15,505 nt of DNA from an uncultured bacterium. Lineage in GTDB: Bacteria > Bacteroidota > Bacteroidia > Bacteroidales > Marinifilaceae. The stretch is from contig CAJMSX010000065.1 of NCBI GenBank assembly GCA_905216195.1, forward strand, positions 1 through 15,505. The letters are read 5' to 3'. A program made the position numbers and the translations under genes. This document shows positions 6,738 through 14,650 of the stretch, piece after piece (position 1 is the first letter of the stretch; each line of letters opens with the position of its first letter). The notes under the pieces were generated by a model. It did not search any database, had not been told where the DNA came from, and worked only from the letters and a program-made list of their open reading frames with translations.

Positions 6738-7675
6738 ATCGCTTCCTCTAGTTCTTCCGGGCTCAAAGTGGCCGTTCCGATTTTCCGGACGACGATCCCT
6801 GCTGCGGTATTCGCTATTTTCATGGCTTTTTGAATGTCCAGTCCTGCCGCCAGGGATACGCTGAGAGCCGCGACGACGGTATCTCCGGCCCCGCTGACGT
6901 CGAATACTTCTTCCGAATGGGTAGGAATATGAATGCACTCTTTTTCTGAAATCAGACTCATTCCTTTTTCACTCCGCGTCACCAGAAGCGAAGCCAGTTG
7001 GTGGTCGCGGATGACCCGGAGAGCTGCGTTTTCGATGTCTTTATTTTCGTTTTCAACCCGATATCCGGTTATATCGCTCAATTCTTTTACATTCGGAGTG
7101 ATGATATCGGCTCCCCGGTATTTCGACCAATCTTTCCCTTTGGGGTCAACCACGACCGGCATACCCTCAGTATGCGCCGTCTGAATCAGAAAACTACAGA
7201 ACGGGGAAGAGATAAATCCTTTTCCGTAATCCGAGATTACCAGGATGTGTTGTCCTGCAATCCGTTGTAATATTAAACTTTTCGCTTCCTCTTCTTCCTG
7301 GGGGGAAAGGGAGAGTTTTTCTTCATAGTCGAGGCGGACGATTTGTTGTTTACCTCCTATGATTCGGGCTTTGGTAATGGTCGGACAGGAGGTTTTTATC
7401 AGGGAAGTACGGATCCGGTTTTTCCTCGCCAGCCGTTCGATTTCCTTCCCGAAAAAATCATGTCCTATCGCTCCGTAAAGGCACACCTGTCCCCCGAGAC
7501 TGCTGATGTTATTGGCTACGTTGGAAGCTCCCCCTAAGCGGGATTCTTCTAATTTGATATTGACGATAGGCACCGGCGCTTCCGGAGATATCCTCTCCAC
7601 ATTCCCGAAGTAATATTTGTCCAGCATAATATCCCCGGCGATTAAGACCCGACACTGGGAAAAATCTATTTTCAT
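6716..7675 (-). CDS. hldA: D-glycero-beta-D-manno-heptose-7-phosphate kinase
   Basis: A 319-residue PfkB-family kinase that phosphorylates D,D-heptose 7-phosphate to the 1,7-bisphosphate in the ADP-heptose pathway for surface glycans such as LPS core. The RfaE domain I signatures are present: GDIMLDKYYFG at 14-24, RISPEAPVPIV at 28-38, GGASNVANN at 48-56, GGKQQIVRLDYE near 107-118, DYGKG, DPKGKDW and the C-terminal DVSGAGDTVVA with catalytic base Asp265. The cytidylyl/adenylyltransferase half of bifunctional HldE is absent, so that step must be encoded elsewhere. The start codon lies one base after the prfB stop, so it is the third gene of a minus-strand operon. Also known as rfaE1. Confidence 0.9.
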   Translation of the reverse strand: MKIDFSQCRVLIAGDIMLDKYYFGNVERISPEAPVPIVNIKLEESRLGGASNVANNISSLGGQVCLYGAIGHDFFGKEIERLARKNRIRTSLIKTSCPTITKARIIGGKQQIVRLDYEEKLSLSPQEEEEAKSLILQRIAGQHILVISDYGKGFISSPFCSFLIQTAHTEGMPVVVDPKGKDWSKYRGADIITPNVKELSDITGYRVENENKDIENAALRVIRDHQLASLLVTRSEKGMSLISEKECIHIPTHSEEVFDVSGAGDTVVAALSVSLAAGLDIQKAMKIANTAAGIVVRKIGTATLSPEELEEAIKKEGLN

Positions 7676-7676
7676 A

Positions 7677-8790
7677 TCAGGATTCCCCTCCGAATTCCAT
7701 TAAATAAGCTTTGATAAAACCGTTTATATCCCCGTCCATAACAGCCTGTACGTTGGAAGTCTGGTAGTTGGTCCGGTGATCTTTCACCCGTCGGTCGTCG
7801 AATACATAGCTCCGGATCTGGGAACCCCATTCGATTTTTTTCTTCCCGCTCTCTACTTTGCGTTGTTCGGCCATTCTCTTTTGCAAGGCCATATCGTATA
7901 ACATGGAACGAAGCAGGCGCATGGCGTTCTGACGATTATCCAATTGGGAGCGGGTTTCGGTATTTTCGATCAGGATTTCGCGGACTTCTCCCGTATCGGG
8001 ATCTTTATAGTTATAACGTAGCCGGACCCCGGTTTCCACTTTATTCACATTTTGTCCTCCGGCTCCCCCCGAACGGAATGTATCCCAGGAAATGTCTGCG
8101 GGGTTAATCTCAACCTCTATGGTATCGTCGACCAAAGGAGTCACGAATACGGAGGCGAAAGAGGTCATGCGTTTCCCTTGGGCGTTGAAAGGGGAGACCC
8201 GGACCAGTCGATGAACACCGTTTTCTCCTTTGAGGTATCCGTAGGCGTAATCTCCTTCCAGTTGCATGGTTACGGACTTAATTCCGGCTTCATCGCCTTC
8301 CTGAAGGTTGCTGACAGTAACTTTGTATTTGTTTTCTTCAGCCCATCTTATATACATCCGCATGAGCATAGAAGCCCAATCCTGGCTTTCTGTACCTCCG
8401 GCGCCGGAATTGATTTTGAGCACACAGCTCATCTGGTCAGCTTCCCGCCGTAACATATTTTTCATTTCCAGGTCTTCGACCAGGCGTAAAGTATCGGTGT
8501 ATTGGGTGTCGATTTCTTCCTCTGTGGCTTCTCCTTCTTTGGCGAAATCAAAAAGTACAGCCAGGTCGTCCAGAGATTGCCGGACTTTCTCATATCCGCT
8601 GATCCATCCTTTGAGTTCCCTTACTTTTTTCATGACGATCTCGGCTTCTTTGGGGTTTTCCCAAAATGCCGGAGCTTGCGTCCGCATTTCCTCTTCTTCT
8701 AACTGGATTTTTTTCTGATCGACGTCAAAGATACCTCCTCAGCGCGTCACCACGCGCTTCAAGCTCTTTTAAATGGTCTATTGTAATCAT
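7677..8790 (-). CDS. prfB: Peptide chain release factor 2, expressed by +1 programmed frameshift
   Basis: RF2 reads UGA and UAA stop codons and triggers peptide release. A long open frame begins at 8687, but the gene truly begins at ATG 8790: 21 codons in the zero frame end ...Arg-Arg-Tyr-Leu, then TGA at 8727-8725, and translation continues in the +1 frame as Asp-Val-Asp-Gln-Lys-Lys. The joined product is 370 aa, close to E. coli RF2 (365), and the junction aligns with E. coli ...LRGYL-DYDAKK. The SPF tripeptide that reads UGA lies at 199-201 and the catalytic GGQ loop at 244-246 (SGGAGGQNVNK). It is the middle gene between a DUF2723 protein (10-base gap) and hldA (1-base gap). It regulates itself: low RF2 slows reading of the in-frame UGA and favours the shift. 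Confidence 0.96.
8724..8739 (-). promoter_or_regulatory. prfB +1 frameshift signal
   Basis: Read on the minus strand the site is AGGAGGTATCTTTGAC: a Shine-Dalgarno-like AGGAGG, a three-base spacer, the slippery CTT codon and the in-frame TGA followed by C. This is the classic RF2 autoregulatory frameshift element; the T at 8727 is skipped so that GAC (8726-8724) is read next. Confidence 0.95.
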
Positions 8791-8800
8791 AGCGAATCGT

Positions 8801-11800
8801 TTAACTTTGAGTGTCTTTTTGTAATGATTTTTGAAGTTCTACTTCCGTTTCGTGCGGACCAACGGCGCCCGGATTATAGATGCTTTCTACTTTATTCTTG
8901 ATATCCAGTGCCAGTTCTTTTTCTCCTGCCTGAGTCGTATAAGAAAGCAGGATCTGCATCACGTTTAAAGCGAATCTTTCGTCTTGCGGAATCGAGCCGC
9001 TCCGCGCGTCCTCGGGCGATAAAGAATTGATGTACCTCAGCATTTGATAATTCTGGGTAGCCAGTTCTTTTACCAGAATGTTGGCGTTTTCTTTTTCTCC
9101 CATCATATAATACAAAGGAATATAATTCAATAAAGAATTATCGGCCGGCACCTGATTCAGCGGAAGTTCTTCCAGACTCTTGTTCAGTACGGCTATTGCT
9201 TCCGTATTTTTATGTTTTTCGGCCAGGGCTTCGGCCAGTCTCAGCATGGTGCTTCTGTATCTCATTACACCGATGGTATTATCGTGGAAATAGTCGATAT
9301 TTACTTTCGGATCTTTGATATTACCCCATTCGAATTTGTTCATGATGTTGTCGTAAAGGATATCCGTGTCTATCCTGCCGAATTCATAGTAGGCGTCGGG
9401 TTTCGTTCGTATGGGTACTACCCGGTAAGCCGCCCCTTCCAATTGGAAATAATCTTCGAATCCCATATAATTTTCGCTGCCCATGCCGATACCGAAATAA
9501 ACGGGACGTTTCCAGTTGTTGGTCGCCAGAATGTCCAGCACCATCAATTGGGATTTATTGAGGCTATTGCCTTTCAGTTGGATATCTACCTGTTTGAGGA
9601 TTTTATCTGCGTCTTCCGGTTTTACGGTGCCGTTTGCAATGACGGCTGCTGAATCTACCGGTATGAAGACATTCCGGGTCGGAATGAAATCTCCGACTTC
9701 TCCGCTGGTGGTACGCACTTTGGTATTGGGATCATCACTGGCAACGAAGGCCATGACATCTTTCAGATTGGCGGATTTTACCAATTCCTGTATAGCGACC
9801 CATTCCCTTACTCCGTCGTGATACTGTTCGGGGGTAAAGGAGACCGGTACCCGATCGCTATCGTAAGCTTTCCGGTTGATTTGATCGATATACCAACCGC
9901 CTGCCAGCAGACTGAGGTTTACGATGCGGATATCTCTTCTCACGCCTTCTACCTCCTGCGCATACCATAGCGGGAAGGTGTCGTTGTCTCCGTAAGTAAA
10001 GAGAATGGCGTTCGGTGCGCAGGAATTCAAATAATTTTTGGCGTGCGCTATGGTTGCGTAACGTCCGCTTCGGTTGTGATCGTCATAGTTCTGCGAAGCC
10101 ATATTGACGGGAACGGCAATCAGGCATACTCCGGTTGCGATAAGTGCTGCCACCCGGGAATTCATTTTTTTCTGGAGGAATTCCCAGATAGAGAGTACTC
10201 CCAGACCGATCCAGATGGCATAGGCATAAAAGGAACCGGCGTAAGCGTAGTCCCTTTCCCTGGGTTCGTGAGGTGTCTGGTTGAGGAAAAGGATAATGGC
10301 GATACCCGTCATAAAAAATAGTAGCATAACGGTCCAGAAATCCTGTTTCCCGGTTTTGCCTTTCCGGTATTGATAAAACATCCCTAAAATTCCCAGGAGG
10401 AAAGGTAACATATAGTATTTATTCAGCGCTTTTTCCGCTTTAAGGGTATCGGGGTATTGATCCAGATTTCCCAACCGCATTTCGTCCAGAAATTTGATGC
10501 CGGTAATCCAGTTGCCGTAACGGATATCGCCGTACCCCTGAATGTCATTTTGACGGCCGGAGAAGTTCCACATAAAGTATCTCCAGTACATATGGCCCAA
10601 CTGATACCCGAAAAAATACCTCAGGTTGTTTCCGAAACTGGGTTTTTGAACGAGTTCTCCGTCTACATTATACACGGGACCGTTGGGTTTCCCCCCCCAG
10701 GCTTCGTATTCCTGGGCAAAATAGGGGCGCTGATTGCTGTACATACGCGGGAAAAAAGTACAGAAACGGGAGTCGTAGACGTATTTCCCGGGACGGTCGA
10801 TCCGGTCGTATTTCCCGGTTTTCTTATTTTGATAATACAAAGGTGCGCCGTTTTCCAGGGCGATTACCGGTGCATTGTAATATTGTCCGTAGAGAAGCGG
10901 ATTCTCCCCGTACTGATCCCGGTTGAGATAAGACAGCAGGGCGAATACGTTATCCGGGCTGTTTTCATCGATAGGCGGGTTGCTGATGGAGCGAATGACT
11001 ACCATGGCATAGGAGGAATACCCGATCATCAAAACGATAAAACAGGTGAATATCGTATTCAGTATGGTTTTGTTTTTCTTCAGAGTATAACGGATGCCGT
11101 AAGCTAATCCTCCGGCAAGCAATATCGTGTAAATAATTACTCCGCTGTTGAAGGGTAATCCTATTCCGTTGACAAAAAGCAGTTCGAACCAGCCCGCAAT
11201 TTTTACGACTCCGGGAATCAGCATAAAATTGACGAATCCCAGGATAATAAAAGAAAGGATGGCGGTTTTAACGATCCCCCAGCGGGTCGGGGTATATTTC
11301 TTGAAATAATAAACGAAAACAATAGCGGGTATAGCCAGTAGGTTCAGGAGGTGCACACCGATAGACAGCCCGATGAGGTAAGCGATCAGAATCAGCCACC
11401 GGTTGGCATAAGGTTCGAAAGCGACATTTTCCCATTTTAAAATGGCCCAGAATACCACGGCTGTAAATAGGGAAGAAAGCGCATATACTTCTCCTTCCAC
11501 AGCCGAAAACCAGAAAGTATCCGTGAAGGTGTAGGTCAGTGCTCCCACCAGAGAGGCGCCCATGATAGCGAACACTTGTCCCAGAGAGCATTCCTTATCT
11601 CCTTTCAATACGATTTTCCGGGCCAGGTGGCTGATACTCCAGAACAAAAAGAGAATGGTAAAACCGGAGGCGAGAGCAGACATGTAATTGATCATTAACG
11701 CCTGTTTTTCCGGACTCGGAGCAAAAATAGCAAACAAGCGGGAAATAATCATAAACAAGGGAGCTCCGGGAGGATGTCCTACTTGCAAACCCACGGAAGT

Positions 11801-11947
11801 CGTGATAAATTCACCGCAATCCCATAAACTGGCGGTAGGCTCAGCGGTCAGAATATAAGTTAGACTGGCGATGAGAAAGGTGATCCAGCCGGTAACATTA
11901 TTAATAAGCTTAAAACTTAAACGGGGATGATTTTTGATGCTATACAT
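8801..11947 (-). CDS. DUF2723 membrane protein (GT-C / protein O-mannosyltransferase-like)
   Basis: A 1048-residue protein. The first ~600 residues hold about a dozen hydrophobic segments, and the last ~450 are mostly soluble with helical, TPR-like stretches near the end. Family hallmarks are SLWDCGEFI at 40-48 followed by QVGHPPGAPLF at 55-65, FSAVEGEVYALSS near 147-159, PRERDYAYAGSF near 562-573, and GDNDTFPLWYAQ from 653. DUF2723 proteins are widespread in Bacteroidota and are related to lipid-linked GT-C glycosyltransferases such as protein O-mannosyltransferases. The acidic residues Asp43/Glu46 in the first periplasmic loop are the likely catalytic site by analogy. A role in protein or surface glycosylation is inferred; donor and acceptor are unknown. 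It is the first gene of the operon with prfB and hldA. Confidence 0.85.
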   Translation of the reverse strand: MYSIKNHPRLSFKLINNVTGWITFLIASLTYILTAEPTASLWDCGEFITTSVGLQVGHPPGAPLFMIISRLFAIFAPSPEKQALMINYMSALASGFTILFLFWSISHLARKIVLKGDKECSLGQVFAIMGASLVGALTYTFTDTFWFSAVEGEVYALSSLFTAVVFWAILKWENVAFEPYANRWLILIAYLIGLSIGVHLLNLLAIPAIVFVYYFKKYTPTRWGIVKTAILSFIILGFVNFMLIPGVVKIAGWFELLFVNGIGLPFNSGVIIYTILLAGGLAYGIRYTLKKNKTILNTIFTCFIVLMIGYSSYAMVVIRSISNPPIDENSPDNVFALLSYLNRDQYGENPLLYGQYYNAPVIALENGAPLYYQNKKTGKYDRIDRPGKYVYDSRFCTFFPRMYSNQRPYFAQEYEAWGGKPNGPVYNVDGELVQKPSFGNNLRYFFGYQLGHMYWRYFMWNFSGRQNDIQGYGDIRYGNWITGIKFLDEMRLGNLDQYPDTLKAEKALNKYYMLPFLLGILGMFYQYRKGKTGKQDFWTVMLLFFMTGIAIILFLNQTPHEPRERDYAYAGSFYAYAIWIGLGVLSIWEFLQKKMNSRVAALIATGVCLIAVPVNMASQNYDDHNRSGRYATIAHAKNYLNSCAPNAILFTYGDNDTFPLWYAQEVEGVRRDIRIVNLSLLAGGWYIDQINRKAYDSDRVPVSFTPEQYHDGVREWVAIQELVKSANLKDVMAFVASDDPNTKVRTTSGEVGDFIPTRNVFIPVDSAAVIANGTVKPEDADKILKQVDIQLKGNSLNKSQLMVLDILATNNWKRPVYFGIGMGSENYMGFEDYFQLEGAAYRVVPIRTKPDAYYEFGRIDTDILYDNIMNKFEWGNIKDPKVNIDYFHDNTIGVMRYRSTMLRLAEALAEKHKNTEAIAVLNKSLEELPLNQVPADNSLLNYIPLYYMMGEKENANILVKELATQNYQMLRYINSLSPEDARSGSIPQDERFALNVMQILLSYTTQAGEKELALDIKNKVESIYNPGAVGPHETEVELQKSLQKDTQS

Positions 11948-12093
11948 TGTCTTTTTATTGGTTATGACTTTAATGACTGACCGGGATGTAAAGCCCGGAA
12001 AATCGGCATTCAGCTGGTTTCGGATTTAACAAAACCTGTTGCCGCAATATGAAGCACGAAAATAATTATTTTGATTGAATTTCTGCTCTTTTT
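11948..12093. other. Divergent intergenic region, DUF2723 operon leader
   Basis: This stretch separates the minus-strand DUF2723 gene from the plus-strand tRNA-Gln promoter. A small hairpin CCGGG (11981-11985) / CCCGG (11994-11998) lies in the presumed leader. On the minus strand TATTTTCG (12064-12057) is one base off the -7 consensus but lacks a matching -33 box, so the operon promoter is only tentatively placed. Confidence 0.35.
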
Positions 12094-12124
12094 TTTGATG
12101 GAAATAGAAAAAGTTTTACATTTG
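12094..12124 (+). promoter_or_regulatory. Promoter of tRNA-Gln
   Basis: TTTG at 12094-12097 and TACATTTG at 12117-12124 are separated by 19 bases, a full match to the Bacteroidota promoter. It lies 22 bases before the mature tRNA 5' end. Confidence 0.85.
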
Positions 12125-12146
12125 CACCGTCAAAGACAAAAATGAT

Positions 12147-12217
12147 TGTCCCATTGTGTAATGGCAGCACAGCAGATTTTGGTTCTGTCAGTCCAGGTTC
12201 GAGTCCTGGTGGGACAA
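12147..12217 (+). tRNA. tRNA-Gln (anticodon TTG)
   Basis: A full cloverleaf can be drawn: acceptor TGTCCCA / TGGGACA with discriminator A, D-stem GTGT/GCAC, anticodon stem GCAGA/TCTGT with loop TTTTGGT (anticodon TTG), a four-base variable region, and T-arm CCAGG-TTCGAGT-CCTGG. The 3' CCA is not encoded, as is common in this phylum. Confidence 0.95.
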
Positions 12218-12232
12218 CGAAAAATTCTAAAT

Positions 12233-12268
12233 AACCCTTTGAAATACAGAAACTTTCAAAGGGTTTTC
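12233..12268 (+). terminator. Intrinsic terminator after tRNA-Gln
   Basis: A 12-bp perfect stem AACCCTTTGAAA / TTTCAAAGGGTT with a nine-base loop starts 15 bases after the tRNA and runs into TTTTCTTTT. Confidence 0.85.
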
Positions 12269-12295
12269 TTTTACAGAGCCGCTGGAAAAATTCTC

Positions 12296-12303
12296 TATAT
12301 TTG
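12296..12303 (+). promoter_or_regulatory. Promoter -7 element upstream of the integrase
   Basis: TATATTTG fits TAnnTTTG; no clear TTTG lies at the -33 position. The leader to the integrase ATG would be about 130 bases and contains a ten-base palindrome, TATAGCTATA (12371-12380), that could be an operator, although that is conjecture. No convincing inverted repeats that would mark an invertible promoter were seen here. Confidence 0.55.
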
Positions 12304-12438
12304 CAGGTATATAGTTCGCGATTCCTATCCGTTTAAGCTCCTGTCACCTGAATTCGGAAAAAGGGAAACGTATAGCTATATGATGTGTTTGAAATAATTA
12401 TCTTATATTCTTAATTTAAACATAGAAAAACTACACTT

Positions 12439-13653
12439 ATGGCTTCATTAAAAGTAATTATTGACAAGCAAAAAACGTCTTCTGAGGGAGAATGTCCGGT
12501 GATGATAAAAGTTGTACATAACCGGGGAAGGCGTTTTATCCGTTTGCCCCAAAAAGTCCGGCTGGAGGATTGGGACACGAAAAAATCCATGCTGAATGAA
12601 AGAACAGGGACACCTGAAAGAATCAGACATAATAAAAAAATGAATTATTATATCGAGTCGCAGGTTATGAAACTCAAAAAAATCATTTTGGATATAGAGG
12701 CTTTATCTACAGTGTATACGGTGGACGATATCGTCAAGGAATATTATCATAAAACTTCTATGGTGCCTGTTTTCGACTATATCCGGGAAATTGTAGAATC
12801 GTTGGAAAGAGTGGGAAAAAACGGAAATTCCAACGTATATAAAGGAACCATGGGGATCTTGCAAAAATTCAGCCGGGGCAGGGATTTGACTTTCGAGGAA
12901 ATCAATTACAGTTTCTTAAAGAGCTTCGAGGCACATTTACAGCAAAAAGGATGTAAAATCAATACCATCTCTTTTTACCTGCGGACGATCCGTTCCGTTT
13001 TTAACCGGGCTATTAAGGACGGATTGATTTGCGAAGATTGCTATCCGTTTAAAAAAATAACGATCCGGAAGGAAAAAACGTTGAAACGGGCTATTTATAA
13101 AGAAGATATTGCCGCTCTCAAAAATATGGATCTTTCCCGACATGCTCAGATGGATTTGGCCCGGGATATTTTTTTGTTCAGTTTTTATATGCGCGGCATG
13201 TCTTTCAAAGATATCGCTTTTTTGAAAGTAAGCAGCATAGTCGGAGACCGAGTTTATTATTCCCGCCAGAAAACCGCTCAAAAACTGAATATCAAACTGA
13301 CGGAGAGAGCTATGGATATTATCTTAAAGTACAGTGCATTGGGGGACCGGGACGCCTTTATTTTTCCCATCATCCGCTTCCCCGGTAAAAATGAGTTTAC
13401 CCAGTATAAGAACGGTTACAGGCAGACCAACCGCCGGTTGAAAATGCTGGGAAATATGTTGAATTTTCGTATTCCGCTTACAACATATGTGGCCCGTCAT
13501 TCCTGGGCTTCGATTGCAAAACGTTCCGGGATTCCCACTTCGGTAATCAGTGAAGGATTGGGCCACGATTCGGAAAAAACGACCCAGATTTACCTGGATA
13601 GTTTCGAAAACAATGTGTTGGATGCGGCCAATGACATCGTTACGGATATATGA
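12439..13653 (+). CDS. Bacteroidota-type tyrosine recombinase/integrase
   Basis: A 404-residue site-specific recombinase. Residues ~1-90 form an Arm-DNA-binding domain (ASLKVIIDKQK, RFIRLPQKV), ~105-200 a SAM-like core-binding domain (phage_int_SAM_5 type), and ~215-400 the catalytic domain. Active-site residues are visible: Arg252 (FYMRGMS), Lys278 (SRQKTAQ), Arg353 in YVARHSW, His376 in GLGHDS and the nucleophile Tyr385 (TTQIYLDSF). The first position of the usual HxxR box is Tyr350 rather than His, a variant I recall as common in Bacteroidota integrases. All else is intact, so it is probably active. It could mobilise an integrative element or flip an invertible promoter (Tsr-like), but no partner genes, cargo or obvious repeats are next to it; it sits alone between tRNA genes with its own promoter and terminator. 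Confidence 0.92.
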   Translation: MASLKVIIDKQKTSSEGECPVMIKVVHNRGRRFIRLPQKVRLEDWDTKKSMLNERTGTPERIRHNKKMNYYIESQVMKLKKIILDIEALSTVYTVDDIVKEYYHKTSMVPVFDYIREIVESLERVGKNGNSNVYKGTMGILQKFSRGRDLTFEEINYSFLKSFEAHLQQKGCKINTISFYLRTIRSVFNRAIKDGLICEDCYPFKKITIRKEKTLKRAIYKEDIAALKNMDLSRHAQMDLARDIFLFSFYMRGMSFKDIAFLKVSSIVGDRVYYSRQKTAQKLNIKLTERAMDIILKYSALGDRDAFIFPIIRFPGKNEFTQYKNGYRQTNRRLKMLGNMLNFRIPLTTYVARHSWASIAKRSGIPTSVISEGLGHDSEKTTQIYLDSFENNVLDAANDIVTDI

Positions 13654-13682
13654 CGAATTCGCTTGGTATCCCCAATTCGGGG

Positions 13683-13715
13683 AAAAGGATGAAATTTTTT
13701 TATTTCATCCTTTTT
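13683..13715 (+). terminator. Intrinsic terminator after the integrase
   Basis: AAAAGGATGAAAT (13683-13695) pairs perfectly with ATTTCATCCTTTT (13702-13714) around a T-rich loop. A smaller GC stem, CCCC-AATTC-GGGG (13670-13682), directly precedes it and may add to termination. Confidence 0.85.
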
Positions 13716-13719
13716 AAAA

Positions 13720-13750
13720 TTTGGAGGAAGAAAATTTATTTTTACCTTTG
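13720..13750 (+). promoter_or_regulatory. Promoter of the tRNA-Leu pair
   Basis: TTTG at 13720-13723 and TACCTTTG at 13743-13750 have the ideal 19-base spacing for a Bacteroidota promoter, 24 bases before the first tRNA-Leu. Confidence 0.85.
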
Positions 13751-13774
13751 CAACGCAAAAACAAAAAAGACCAT

Positions 13775-13858
13775 GCCCAAATGGCGGAATTGGTAGACGC
13801 GCTAGTTTCAGGGACTAGTGTCCTTACGGATGTGCAGGTTCGAGTCCTGTTTTGGGCA
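13775..13858 (+). tRNA. tRNA-Leu (anticodon CAG)
   Basis: A class II tRNA of 84 bases: acceptor GCCCAAA / TTTGGGC with discriminator A, anticodon stem CTAGT/ACTAG with loop TTCAGGG (anticodon CAG), a long variable arm (TGTCCTTACGGATGT) and T-arm GCAGG-TTCGAGT-CCTGT. CCA is not encoded. Confidence 0.95.
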
Positions 13859-13880
13859 CATCAAATGCTGGAAAATAGAA

Positions 13881-13964
13881 GCCCGGATGGTGGAATTGGT
13901 AGACACGCTACTTTGAGGGGGTAGTGGCCGCAAGGCCGTGCAAGTTCAACTCTTGTTTCGGGCA
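13881..13964 (+). tRNA. tRNA-Leu (anticodon GAG)
   Basis: A class II tRNA of 84 bases, 22 bases after the first: acceptor GCCCGGA / TTCGGGC with discriminator A, anticodon stem CTACT/GGTAG with loop TTGAGGG (anticodon GAG), a long variable arm (TGGCCGCAAGGCCGT) and T-arm GCAAG-TTCAACT-CTTGT. Together the pair reads CUG and CUC/CUU codons; both are probably one transcript. Confidence 0.94.
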
Positions 13965-13989
13965 CATAGGAAGGTTTAATACGTTCGGA

Positions 13990-14014
13990 AACCGTCGCTC
14001 TGCGACGGTTTTTG
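13990..14014 (+). terminator. Intrinsic terminator after the tRNA-Leu pair
   Basis: AACCGTCGC / GCGACGGTT with a TCT loop forms a GC-rich nine-bp stem followed by TTTG. It begins 26 bases after the second tRNA-Leu. Confidence 0.85.
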
Positions 14015-14020
14015 TATTTC

Positions 14021-14049
14021 AGGGAAAGGGTGTCCGCCCTTTTTTCCCT
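14021..14049 (+). repeat. Second hairpin after the tRNA-Leu terminator
   Basis: AGGGAAAGGG (14021-14030) can pair with the T/C-rich CCCTTTTTTCCCT (14037-14049), leaving three T bulged. It may be a back-up terminator, or a terminator for a gene lost when the adjacent kinase decayed. The role is uncertain. Confidence 0.4.
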
Positions 14050-14079
14050 ATTCTTTACATATTCAATCTTTTTTGTCTG

Positions 14080-14555
14080 ATGAACGGAAACGGTGATATT
14101 TTGCCGGAGGTTATGCAGGAGCTGGAACAGGAAAAATTGTGTTTGGATTTGCATTGAAGCTGCCGACCAAGGATCAGATAATGGTGACCGACGCTAAGCG
14201 GTTGAAGCAGGTGTTGAACAACCTGGTCGGGAATGCTTTTAAATTTACGTCCGACGGACAGGTGAGTCTCGGTTTTAGAGCGATAAAGGAAAATACGGTT
14301 CAGATTTTTGTCGAAGATACCGGCTGCGGAATAGCTCAGACTCATCTGGAGCATATTTTCGAACGTTTTTATAAAGTAGATAGTTTTCAGCAAGGAACAG
14401 GGCTCGGTCTTTCCATTTGTGAGACCCTTGTGAAAAATTTAAAAGGGAGGATAGAGGTAATCTCCCAAGTAAATAAAGGAACTCGTTTTACGGTTGTACT
14501 GCCTCTGTATGTTTTCAGGGATCAGGAGGTTTTATCGATCAACGACCGGAAATAA
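14080..14555 (+). pseudogene. Truncated, frameshifted sensor histidine kinase remnant (ATPase domain)
   Basis: The stretch from GTG 14139 to TAA 14555 encodes 138 residues of a clear HATPase_c domain: N-box LNNLVGNAFKFT, G1 box EDTGCGI, F-box FERFYK and G2 box GTGLGLS, ending in GTRFTVVLPL as normal kinases do. The linker that should precede it (EVMQELEQEKLCLDL) is present just upstream but in another frame, closed by TGA at 14155-14157, so one indel near 14139-14157 separates them. The phospho-accepting His domain, membrane and sensor parts are missing; a tRNA-Leu terminator lies where they would be. I read it as a decayed 3' end of a kinase gene. It converges with a related intact kinase. 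A stand-alone ATPase-only protein is possible but less likely. Confidence 0.75.
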
Positions 14556-14650
14556 ATCCGGGAGAGTTCAGTGTTTTAATTTTTTCATACCTTCCGGCAG
14601 GAAGATTCCCGGTTGGATATTCCGGCTTTTCCGAAAGAAACAAACGAATT

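Noticed and set aside
8725..8727. In-frame TGA near the start of prfB, suggesting a broken gene
   Set aside because: The surrounding AGGAGG-TAT-CTT-TGA-C is the known programmed frameshift site and the joined product aligns with RF2 across the junction.
10457..11107. A 216-codon plus-strand frame inside the DUF2723 gene
   Set aside because: The minus-strand protein shows conserved family motifs throughout; the opposite frame has none.
12146..12397. An 83-codon open frame starting over tRNA-Gln
   Set aside because: It reads through the tRNA, its terminator and the integrase promoter and has no protein-like features.
12194..13849. A 15-base identical word, CAGGTTCGAGTCCTG, in tRNA-Gln (12194-12208) and tRNA-Leu (13835-13849) flanking the integrase, as attL/attR
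   Set aside because: It is the conserved T-arm shared by many tRNAs; both tRNAs are complete and of different identity, so it is not evidence of integration.
13721..13924. A 67-codon open frame across both tRNA-Leu genes
   Set aside because: It is only the translation of tRNA sequence.
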